In this document: piece after piece, positions 1-7,357 of the stretch
Numbering within the stretch: position 1 is the first letter of the stretch
Layout of the letters: the number at the start of each line of letters is the position of its first letter
Assembly (NCBI GenBank): GCA_027604005.1
Contig: JADGJT010000007.1
Span: 122,538 to 135,653 of the forward strand
From: Dinochytrium kinnereticum
Lineage: Eukaryota; Chytridiomycota; Chytridiomycetes; Chytridiales; Chytridiaceae
DNA: 13,116 nucleotides
Direction of reading: 5' to 3'
Position numbers and translations under genes: made by a program
Notes under the pieces: model-generated
The model's input: the letters and a program-made list of their open reading frames with translations, nothing else
Told to the model about the DNA's origin: nothing
The model's database searches: none

Positions 1-117
1 TTTTGCTGTTAATTTTTCTGAGATAATTAAAATTTTAACCCTTTTTTTTTTACTTTTTATGCCCATACCCCCCCCCCCCCCCCCCCATCCTCTCTACACT
101 TTTCGCTACCCTAAAAG
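1..117 (+). other. 3' part of an intron in the PKA kinase gene
   Basis: This stretch is AT- and C-rich and continues no reading frame of the kinase. It ends in AG at 116-117, directly before codons reading N-I-L-L-D-K-D-G, the conserved segment after the kinase catalytic loop. The preceding K-P-E codons therefore lie in an upstream exon outside the window, and the junction is phase 0. The intron holds a T-run near 42-51 and a 19-base C tract at 68-86. Its 5' donor is outside the window. Confidence 0.8.
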
Positions 118-690
118 AACATTCTCTTGGACAAAGATGGACACATCAAGATAGCGGACTTTGGGTTCGCAAGGATCATCCATAGCCGAGAATCAGCCCT
201 TACCTTCTGCGGCACACCAGCCTACATGGCACCTGAAATCATTCTAAAGGTCGGATACACCAAAGCAGTGGACTGGTGGTCTCTAGGGATCGTCAGCTAC
301 GAGCTTCAAGCCGGTTACAGCCCCTTCCAAGCCGAAACTCCCATTCAGATTTATGAGAAGATTGTGGACGGTAAAATGCGATGGTCCTCGCAGATTGGAG
401 CAGTGTCCAAGGACATTCTAAAGCGGTTGCTTGAGATGGATCCTCATATTCGGATGGGTGCGGAGGGTGCAAAGGAGGTTAAGGCTCATAGTTGGTTCCG
501 GGATGTCGATTGGAAGGCTCATGAGGGAAGGATGTTTCCGGTTCCTTATAAACCGGCGGTGTTGAACGAGGAGGATATCAGCAACTTTGATGTCTACACT
601 GAGCCTAGTTCTGTCACGCAAATGCAGAAGGGGACTTTAGAGCTTGGGGCAGATGATCTTGCATATGATGAGTATTTTAAGGACTTTTGA
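118..690 (+). CDS. cAMP-dependent protein kinase (PKA) catalytic subunit, last exon (C-terminal 190 residues)
   Basis: This is the C-terminal lobe and tail of an AGC Ser/Thr kinase that phosphorylates Arg-rich substrates when cAMP releases the regulatory subunit. Numbering from the first codon of the exon, it shows DFG (14-16), the activation-loop Thr at 29 in T-F-C-G-T-P (equivalent to PKA Thr197), the APE motif (38-40), DWWSLG, and the sequence PIQIYEKIV that is nearly diagnostic of PKA. The tail has SNFDVY and ends in the FxxF hydrophobic motif (FKDF) right before the TGA. The Gly-rich loop, the VAIK lysine and the catalytic-loop Asp lie in upstream exons outside the window, so the gene is cut off here but not broken. 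The P+1 loop reads GTPAY where animal PKA has GTPEY. PKG or another AGC kinase is less likely because of the PIQIYEKI and SNFD signatures and the FxxF ending. Confidence 0.93.
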   Translation, partial: NILLDKDGHIKIADFGFARIIHSRESALTFCGTPAYMAPEIILKVGYTKAVDWWSLGIVSYELQAGYSPFQAETPIQIYEKIVDGKMRWSSQIGAVSKDILKRLLEMDPHIRMGAEGAKEVKAHSWFRDVDWKAHEGRMFPVPYKPAVLNEEDISNFDVYTEPSSVTQMQKGTLELGADDLAYDEYFKDF

Positions 691-1094
691 TTCTTGTGCT
701 TGCAGGTTGCAAGATTTGGGGGGGTGGTTGACTTTTGGAAGCTTGCCCAGCGCACATCAGAAGCAAAATAAAGCGCGCGTCCATGAGGAGTGGAGCGGTG
801 TCAGAGGAGTGTTCGCCTCCGTCTCTTGTTTTTTCATCCAACCAACTCTGCATAACTCAGCTTACGATACATTTACTTGACGCGTTTGCTGTTCGAGGGG
901 ACATGACCGTCTCGTCAATCCAAGCAGTGTGTATCCAAGCCAACCGCAACACACAAATTTCACAAAACGGTTTTTCTGTTTTCCCCCCCCCCCAAAAGCC
1001 AGTTCAACAGCATCTGGCCTGTCTGTCTCCACCTCGGTCGCTGCAGACGGGAAGTCGAGCTCAACGAAAAGGAAAGAGAAAAAAAGAAGACAGC
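691..1094 (+). other. Intergenic region between the PKA gene and the Gln-rich gene (3' UTR, promoter, 5' UTR)
   Basis: These 404 bases hold the kinase 3' end and the upstream region of the next gene. An AATAAA hexamer lies at 767-772. An 11-base C tract lies at 983-993, followed by a purine-rich stretch before the ATG at 1095. The frame of the downstream gene stays open through here, with in-frame ATGs at 783 and 903. However, the translated sequence has none of the Gln/Pro character of the protein, so I treat it as non-coding. Confidence 0.55.
767..772 (+). promoter_or_regulatory. Candidate poly(A) signal of the PKA gene
   Basis: A canonical AATAAA hexamer lies about 77 bases after the kinase stop codon, a plausible place for 3' end formation. 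Fungal poly(A) signals are degenerate, so one hexamer is weak evidence. Confidence 0.35.
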
Positions 1095-2306
1095 ATGAAC
1101 GGAAACGGATACTATGCACCCGCTGCGGAGGGTGTCAGCGGTGTCCTACCCCCAAAGCCAACCGCTCCTCCAAGGACGCAATCAAAAGCCTACACTGCTC
1201 CTTATGAAAACGCCATCGCTCAATCACCAACTCATGTCGGACCTCCAGCTGGACCTCCTCCTCCCCAAAAAGAGCTCCATCAATATGGAACCAAACCCGA
1301 GCCTCTTCCCCCAACTCCCACCTCAGCTGGTTTCCCTCCCAACCTCCAGCAGCAGCAACCTCCCCCCCCGAGCCCTGGGAACGGCCCGCCAGGTTACGGA
1401 TCTTCCATGACTTACGTTAGCAACGCCCCTCGCACCTCTAGCATTCCTGGGTCGGAATTAGCGGCTTCGGAGGGTCGGCCGTCTCCCCATCTGGGTTTGG
1501 GGACCAGGGAACCAGTGCCTCCTTCCCCTCAGCCGTATCAACAGCAGCCATCTTCACCTCAGCAGCAGCAGTTCCAACAGCAATATCAGCAGCCTCAGGG
1601 TTCTGCTCTCCCTCCATCTGGCGCTCCTCCATCTGCAGGGATTCAGTACAGTCCCATCTACAAGGCCGATTCTCAACCTCAACAGGGATTGGCGGCCCCT
1701 CCCGTCTTCTTTCAAGCCCCTCAGCAATCCGCTGATCCTGTTCCCGTTCCTTTTGGGGACGCTCCGCCAAGTGTGGCTCAGCAGCATCCCTTGCAGATGG
1801 CTGGTCAGCCTCCTCAGAATGCTCACACGGGAGCAGCGAGCTCTCCGGTTCATCCGCAACCGGCGAAGCATGGGTTCATGGATAAGTTCTTGAAGCCGAA
1901 ATCCAATGCGTCAAATCAGAGCCCTGCGATGGTTCAGCAGGAGTTCGCAATGCAACAGCAACAACAGCAAGGTGGCCTCCCCCAACCGCAGCAGCAGCAG
2001 CAGCAGCAGCAAGGCGGCAAGCGGTTCTCCTTTGGCTTGGGTGGAAGCAACTCTGCCCCATCTCAGGTGCAGGCCGCATCGAAGTCTGGATTTGGGAAGG
2101 TTTTTAAAGGGCTTGCGAAGGGAGGCAATCAGCCTGAGAATAAGCAGGCTTCTCAGTTTCAGCAGCAATCGGCTTCTCAGTTTCAGCAGCAACCAGCCTC
2201 GCAGTTTCAGCAACAGCAGGCGCCTCTGCAGCAGCAGCAACAGCAGTGGAGCCGTGACCCTGCGCAGGGTCAGCCTCAGTATGGTGCTCAGCAAGGGCAG
2301 CGTTAG
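1095..2306 (+). CDS. Gln/Pro-rich intrinsically disordered protein, 403 aa, unknown function
   Basis: Not recognised as a named family. The chosen ATG has A at -3 and is where Pro/Gln-rich sequence begins; the frame is open further upstream but looks like UTR. Residues 1-250 are Pro/Ser/Gln-rich with PPxP runs. Residues 257-270 (AKHGFMDKFLKPKS) form a basic, aromatic, amphipathic motif resembling a dehydrin K-segment. Gln runs follow at about 287-292 and 299-306, then two short basic-aromatic islands (KRFSFG near 309; KSGFGKVFKGLAKGG at 330-344). Residues 352-375 are three tandem copies of ASQFQQQ plus one variable residue, encoded by a 24-bp repeat. The tail is Gln-rich. There is no signal peptide or membrane segment. 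It could be a scaffold, condensate or membrane-associated stress protein; that is inference. No intron is needed and the frame is uninterrupted. Confidence 0.75.
   Translation: MNGNGYYAPAAEGVSGVLPPKPTAPPRTQSKAYTAPYENAIAQSPTHVGPPAGPPPPQKELHQYGTKPEPLPPTPTSAGFPPNLQQQQPPPPSPGNGPPGYGSSMTYVSNAPRTSSIPGSELAASEGRPSPHLGLGTREPVPPSPQPYQQQPSSPQQQQFQQQYQQPQGSALPPSGAPPSAGIQYSPIYKADSQPQQGLAAPPVFFQAPQQSADPVPVPFGDAPPSVAQQHPLQMAGQPPQNAHTGAASSPVHPQPAKHGFMDKFLKPKSNASNQSPAMVQQEFAMQQQQQQGGLPQPQQQQQQQQGGKRFSFGLGGSNSAPSQVQAASKSGFGKVFKGLAKGGNQPENKQASQFQQQSASQFQQQPASQFQQQQAPLQQQQQQWSRDPAQGQPQYGAQQGQR
2148..2219 (+). repeat. Three tandem 24-bp units encoding ASQFQQQ(S/P/Q)
   Basis: The units lie at 2148-2171, 2172-2195 and 2196-2219. 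Each encodes A-S-Q-F-Q-Q-Q followed by S, P or Q. The first two copies are nearly identical at DNA level and the third has synonymous changes (GCC TCG, CAA). The repeat sits inside the Gln-rich tail and keeps the reading frame. Confidence 0.9.
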
Positions 2307-3087
2307 CCACAGATATAGCCGAAAAGTTAGATGGGAAAGAGGGTTATGTCTGAGGGATTGATTATAGATGATGCTTGGGATTTCCATATCTCGTGGCTGT
2401 TTTGTTTGCTTGTTTGTTTTTTGTTTTTTTTGCCTCTCGGAGAAGCTACTTTCCTTTACTTCTGAGTTCACCGGGCCTCTTTCTTGTTTCTTTTTCTGTC
2501 GTTTTGGTTTTTTCTTTTCTTTCCCTTTCCGCCCCCCCTTTTTTTTTCCAAGGTTTTAACATGAGACTGTCTGGCGTTGACAGCTCTCAGTCATACTTTC
2601 ACCTCCTTAAGACACCTATATAGTTTTCATCTAGTTACTGAGCCGGTAACGGATAGGGACTGCTGTCATTTCACTTATGTATCTTGCTTTTTGCCTCTGG
2701 TCTTTCCTCCTAGTTCTTGCAGTTTTTCTCGTTTTTAATTTCGGGCAGAGGAATATGTTTGTTGCTGTTTCTTGGATGTATTTTGTTAACGCTGGTTCGT
2801 TGAAGTGTGGACGGACAACCACATACTGCCTTATCTTTTGCTTCCTGATCTTCTGTGGTTTTGTGTACGCAGTTGCTGGGCTTTCCAAGTTCTTTGCTTA
2901 TTCTTAGCACCTCTTTTTTTTCTCTCTTTACCTCTCGTGGCTAGCTCTCTGAACTAGCGAGATTGTTCGAACGTCGCTGCAGAGGTCCCTGAGACTGACT
3001 TGCCATCTCTGTGCCGATTATTTTCTTGTTCATAGATTTCAACCACAAAACCATCTTACTCCAAATTGTCATCACAGACCTGAAAAC
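2307..3087 (+). other. Intergenic region, T/C-rich, no supported gene
   Basis: These 781 bases are strongly pyrimidine-rich on the + strand, with many T and C runs. They should hold the 3' UTR of the Gln-rich gene and the promoter and 5' UTR of the phosphatase gene. A 76-codon frame at 2677-2907 would encode a hydrophobic peptide, but that is expected from T-rich codons (Phe, Leu, Val, Cys). I see no tRNA, repeat or clear TATA element. Confidence 0.5.
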
Positions 3088-4501
3088 ATGAGACCCCGCC
3101 TGATCATCCTTGTTCGCCACGGCGAGTCCGAGTTGGCAGTTGACCGCGACATGTAAATCCACTTGATGCGATTCAAACGCATTCGTAACGCTCCGCATGC
3201 TGTTTTGTTAGACTCTGCCACACGGCTGATCACCGCATTCATTTGACGGAGAGGGGACAGGAGCAGGCTGTTGAGGCTGGGAAGAGATTGAGGGGATTGG
3301 TTGGCGAGGGAGAGAGAGTGAGGTTTTATGTTTCGCCTTATCAAAGAACTAGGGAGACCTTTTGGTTGATGTCCCGGGCATTGGATAAGGAGGTTTGCCT
3401 TTTTTTTTTGATTCTGAGGCGTCTGTTGGATCGTGTTTTTTTAATTTCTTCTTTTTGTTCTGTTTTGACCCTTCTCTGCCCTTTCTTTGATAGCGGTACG
3501 ATTATTTTGAAGAGCCGAGGTAAGTGTTTTTGCTTTTTAACCTGACATTAAAACTCACACCAACCAACAACAAAAACAAACATCATGAAAAACAAAATAA
3601 ATTAGACTTCGAGAGCAAGACTTTGGCAACTTTCAATCCAAAGACCAAATGGAAGAATGTAAAGCTGAGCGAACGCGATACGGTCATTTGTAAGCATTGG
3701 GGAGAAGGGGGGGAGTTCTTAAGCAAAGCAATTCAACCAAACTTGAACTGACCCTTACTTTTTTTTTTTTTTTTTTTTTTTGCTTCTCTCATGGAATAAC
3801 TAGTTACTATCGGTTTCCTGGAGGAGAATCCGGGGCAGATGTCTATGATCGCATGTCGACTTTTTTTGAGACGCTTCATCGGCAGTTTAAGAGGAGTGAT
3901 TTTCCGGAAGTGCTTGTTCTTGTCTCGCATGGCCTTTCCTCAAGGTTAGTTCTCGGAGGCGGTTGTGTGGGGTCCCAACACCGTATCTTTGTCGGTGGCT
4001 AAAAAAAAAATGGGGAAGGCGGTTTTTTCTGCTGATGATGACCCCACTTTGCGTCTTTTTTGCTTGCCTTTGACGTTGTGTTAATTTATTTAAACGACTC
4101 CATCAATCCATTCTGTCTCCGTGCCACCATTCTCATAACCTCTCTGTCTCTTCTCTCCCACCCTTAGACTCTTCCTCATGCGTTGGTTTCACTGGAACGT
4201 CGAAGACTTTGAGTCCCTTGACAACCTTGACCACTGTGAAATGGTTATTATGGAAAGAGAGGAGTGTCATCTTCCTCGAAAGGATGGTGAACCTCCAGGA
4301 CCTTTGCACAAATTCCGTATTGCGACCCCGTTGTGTAGATGGAGGGAACCGGCGTTTCCGGACAGGATGAGGGAATTTGCGCCGCAGTTGTTGGCACCCC
4401 CCTTTCCACCTTATTTTTGTGAAAGGGGAAACGGTGGGGTTGGGAGTTTGAATTCGGATTTGATGGGGGAGGTGAAGGGTGTCACTGATTTTTCTAGTTG
4501 A
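3088..4501 (+). CDS. DET1: DET1-like histidine phosphatase (phosphoglycerate mutase superfamily), six exons, 276 aa
   Basis: Exons: 3088-3152, 3212-3392, 3494-3519, 3606-3689, 3804-3944, 4168-4501; all five introns are GT-AG and total coding length is 831 bases. Histidine phosphatases use a phospho-histidine intermediate. Catalytic residues: R10-H11-G12 in LVRHGES, R67 in SPYQRTRET, E94 in LREQDFGNFQ, H161 in LVSHGL. Further family signatures are YGHFYYRFPGGES and YDRM, with FLMRWFHW following the second His. The M-R-P-R-L-I start and LREQDFGNFQ place it with the fungal DET1 (YDR051C) group of acid phosphatases, linked in yeast to sterol transport, rather than with glycolytic mutases. It is probably cytosolic, as no signal peptide is seen. 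Residues after about 200 diverge and are Pro/Gly-rich. The start has A at -3 and puts the RHG motif where the family has it. Exon 3 is only 26 bases. Reading through without splicing hits a stop immediately after exon 1. Confidence 0.93.
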
Positions 4502-4850
4502 TTGTGGGGTTGGGGGTATTCTGTTTGTGATGTTTTATACCTTTGTCATGGGATGTATTATTATTTTGGAGGAAGGCCGTACTTTGTGATATTTTTTTTT
4601 TTTTATTATCTGTTTTTAAATGAATAGTAGTGTAGAAGATGAAAAAGAAAATTCCCCTTTTGCTTTCTTTATCATCCTTCTTATCCCGCCACTAATTACT
4701 ATGATGGCATTAGGTTGCTTTCGAGACCAGAATTACGTCCAACCTTTTTTTTTGTAAGAGGGTTAAAGACCAATAGTGTAAGAGGGGTCAGTGAAATAAC
4801 AGCTAGGTATATATAAAAAAAAAACAAAAACCAACCATCACTTCGGTATT
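4502..4850. other. Convergent intergenic region, AT-rich 3' UTRs
   Basis: These 349 bases separate the stops of two convergent genes. They contain T-runs (about 4591-4604 and 4745-4754) and an AT-rich stretch with TATATATA then an A-run near 4808-4824. The TATA-like element sits downstream of both genes, so it is more likely part of 3' end signals than a promoter. No gene is supported here. Confidence 0.5.
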
Positions 4851-7357
4851 TCAGAGCACCTCCACCGCAATTGGCTCGTGTGTGAGCGCGGTTGGATACA
4901 GCGAAACTGATGATGAACTTCTTCGAAGGCTTCCAGTGTCAAAGTGGAATCCCGTTCCATAATAATTGTCCTTCTGTTTCTCTGCCGACCTGTTTCTCCC
5001 AGCCTCCATAATAATGCTCAAAAGGTCCTCGTCAACAAGAACCGCGGTTCCATAATAAGCATCCTTCTGTTTCTCTACCGATCTGTTTCTCTCAGCCTCC
5101 ATAATGTTCAAAAGGTCCTTCATATGAATCGTAAAAGGGGAAGATCTCTTTTCCACACGCATCATCTTCGTAAGCGATCTTACCATAGCGTCCTTAATCC
5201 TCCGAGCTCCTTCGGGGAAGCTCTCAAACAGTGAATAAAGAAATTTGGATAATTCATCCACACCATCCCAGACCAATCCGTTGTCAAAATCTGAAGGGAT
5301 GCGGATGGGTGATGAAACAAAAATGCGTTGGAATACTCTCCCAACACTCGAAATGCCTTTACCTCGGCAACCTTTCTTCATGCCCCAGATCTTTGACTCT
5401 GGTGCATTCACGGGACACACTTCACATATTCTGGAAGGATGGATATCGTACTCGGAAATTGCAGTTCTAGATTCAGTCTGGTTTAAATAGGGATCCCCTG
5501 ACTTGGCCGCAACGTCGCGAGCCCGAAATCTGTTCGCCAAAAAAGAGTTCTTCCAATTGTCGGTCGTTCTCATTACCATCATCTCAGTGACTATCTTGAA
5601 TAAGACATCCCTCATCATCTTCACCGCCTTTAAAGAGTGGTTTAAAAGCGTCTCTAGAGATCTGATAAACGCGCCAATTCCATAACCGACACAACTCCAA
5701 AAGTCTTCCCATCCAGACTCCTTCTGCTTCTCAGAGAGCGTCAAGTCGGAACGGCTAACTGGACACACATCGTAGATTCTGGACGGATGAGTACCGTCCT
5801 CGAGAATTGTGACTTTAAATCCAGTCTGGTTCATAAAGCTCGACTTGGCCGCAAGGTCGCGAGCCCGAAATCTGTTCGTCAAAAAATAGTCGTACTCCTT
5901 AAACGGAGCAGAGTTCTTCCAATTGTCGGTCGTTTTCATTACCATCATCTCCGTGAATATCTTGAATGTGACATTCCTCATCATCTTCACCACCTTCAAA
6001 GAGTGGTTCAAAATCCTCTGGAGTGATCTGATAAACGCGCTTATTCCATAACCGACACAACTCCAAAAGTCTTCCCATCCAGACTCCTTCTGCTTCTTAG
6101 AGAGCGTAAAGTCGGAACGGCTAACTGGACACACATCGTAGATTCTGGACGGATGAGTACCGTCCTCGAGAATTGTGACGTTAAATCCAGTCTGGTTCAT
6201 GAAGCTCGACTTGGCCGCAAGGTCGCGAGCCCGAATTCTGTTCGTCGAAAAAAAGTCGTCCTCCTTAAACGGAGCAGATTTCTTCCAATTGTCGGTCGTT
6301 TTCATTACCATCATCTCCGTAAACATCTGGAATGAGACATCCCTCATCATCTTCACCGCCTTCAAACATTGCTCCAAAAACGTCTCTAGAGATCTGATAA
6401 ACGCGCCGAGTTCATAGCAGATCCAACTCCAAAAGTCTTCCCATCCAAACTCTTCCTGCTTCTCCCAGAGCGTCAAGTCGGAAGAGTCTAAAGGGAGAGC
6501 TTTTGAATTATGAACATCCATCCCCAACATTGTGACGTTGAATCCAGTCTGCTTTAGGATGGAAGCAACGACCTCTGACTTGGCTTCTGCAAGGTTGTGA
6601 GGCCGAAGGCCGTTCGTCGAAAAAAAGCAGTCATCCTCAAAAAGAGCGAAGTTCTTCCGATGATTTCCCTTCTTCATTACCGTAGTCTCCATAAACGTCC
6701 TCAAATCATCATCTTTCATTGCCATCACCTGACCGAGTCCCACCTCACATTGCTCACCTGGAGCGATCTTTGGTAACTGCTCGCTGCCAGCCAGTGCAAA
6801 GGACCTGATAACCTGTCTCGCCCTCCGAATCTTTTTGAGCAACACCGTCTTCACCTTCCTCATGGTCTTCATAATCTTCTGAGAGAGCGTCCGGAACCAC
6901 TTAGAGATGTTGTCGATCCAAACCTCCTGGAACCAACCCCGATCTTCCTCGGAAGAGGGAGCGGGCTCAGGCTCTCCGACGATGATAAGAGAACGAGATG
7001 CATCGGCAATTTGGTGTTCATTGAAGGTGTTTATGGGGCCATGAATGTTCAAAACTTCCAAGTCAGTGGGCTCCGATGCCATTGGGAGATGGTCAGTGTG
7101 GTTGTCGGTAACAATGTTCGTCGCCATCTGCTGGTCAAGGATGTGGGGATAGACGACGGAAAGATGAGGGTGCGTTTGGGTTGAAATTGAGCAGGCGATG
7201 CAGAGAGAAGAAGACCAACCTTTGAAGGAAGCAACGCCGCATGGCTGGACGAAGGCAAGACGCCAAAGAGCCAGCACAGAATCACGGTGAGGGCAGCTGG
7301 CCCCCAAAGCTTGAACCTCGCTGGGGCCTTGAGGCCCAAGGTCATTGCGTGTTTCAT
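4851..7357 (-). CDS. Predicted secreted tandem-repeat protein, about 804 aa, two exons, unknown family
   Basis: Exon 1 is 7357-7220 (46 codons), exon 2 is 7127-4851 (or from 7130), joined by a phase-0 GT-AG intron of 92 or 89 bases. Exon 1 encodes a textbook signal peptide: a basic N-region, the core AALTVILCWLFGVL, then PSSSHA|A at about residue 40. The long frame in exon 2 has an ATG of its own at 7307, but that start would lose the signal peptide. The mature protein has an acidic N-terminal stretch, a basic helical half-repeat (about 6939-6820), a diverged repeat R0, two close 122-residue repeats R1 and R2, a decayed R3, a 31-residue duplication, and a Ser/Arg-rich tail. Each repeat has TTDNWK, RARDLAAKS, NQTGF, HPSRIYDVCPV, GWEDFWSC and a helix ending TEMMVMK. 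There are at least eleven N-x-S/T sequons and two Cys per core repeat. There is no transmembrane segment or obvious anchor after the signal peptide. I recognise no family; a surface or secreted role is inferred. Confidence 0.8.
4951..5102 (-). repeat. 31-residue (93-bp) tandem duplication near the C-terminus
   Basis: The unit MEA(E/G)RNRS(V/A)EKQKD(A/N)YYGT begins at 5102 and again at 5009, a 93-base spacing. The shared + strand word CCTTCTGTTTCTCT occurs at 4970 and 5063. The second copy runs only to about YYGTG. A DLL(N/S)I segment precedes both copies. It is unrelated to the 122-residue module. Confidence 0.85.
5155..5567 (-). repeat. Decayed downstream copy R3 of the 122-residue module
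   Basis: It starts in register with TTDNWKNS but then lacks about 8 residues (the APFKEDDF segment). It keeps NRFRARDVAAKS, NQT and HPSRICEVCPV, then gains an unrelated insert rich in Gly and Arg. The C-terminal helix is still alignable (ELSKFLYSLFES...IKDAMVRSLTKMM against AFIRSLETLLNHS...VKMMRDVLFKIVTEMM). The reading frame is intact throughout. Confidence 0.65.
5568..6299 (-). repeat. Two tandem 366-bp repeats (R1, R2) coding for 122-residue modules
   Basis: R1 is 6299-5934 and R2 is 5933-5568. Each starts with the codons for T-T-D-N-W-K, and the marker word on the + strand recurs at 5551, 5917 and 6283, exactly 366 bases apart. The two modules differ at roughly 17 of 122 residues by eye (about 86% identical), with no indels. 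This is in-frame tandem duplication in the coding sequence. Confidence 0.95.
6300..6671 (-). repeat. Diverged upstream copy R0 of the 122-residue module
   Basis: It aligns with R1/R2 through FEDDCFFSTN, QTGFNVT, SDLTLWEKQ, GWEDFWSW, GAFIRSLETFL and LKAVKMMRDV. The middle is diverged and slightly longer, and the Cys of the DVCPV motif is absent. It is the first recognisable full-length module after the N-terminal region. Confidence 0.8.

Noticed and set aside
735..1094. N-terminal extension of the Gln-rich protein by 120 codons
   Set aside because: The frame is open, but composition changes abruptly at 1095, a C11 tract lies within it, and the ATG at 1095 has good context. A longer form cannot be excluded without transcript data.
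1911..2471. 186-codon - strand frame, Leu-rich
   Set aside because: It is the antisense of CAG/CAA glutamine codons in the Gln-rich gene; the Leu runs come from CTG/TTG complements.
2677..2907. 76-codon + strand frame encoding a hydrophobic, membrane-like peptide
   Set aside because: The region is T-rich, which automatically gives Phe/Leu/Val/Cys codons. No start context, homology or repeat supports it, and it lies in the expected leader of the phosphatase gene.
4805..4824. TATATATA followed by an A-run, resembling a TATA box
   Set aside because: It sits between two convergent stop codons, with no gene start nearby on either strand, so a 3' end signal is more likely.
5503..6417. Several similar + strand frames of 60-80 codons recurring at 366-base spacing
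   Set aside because: They recur only because the opposite strand carries the 366-bp coding repeat. None has independent support.
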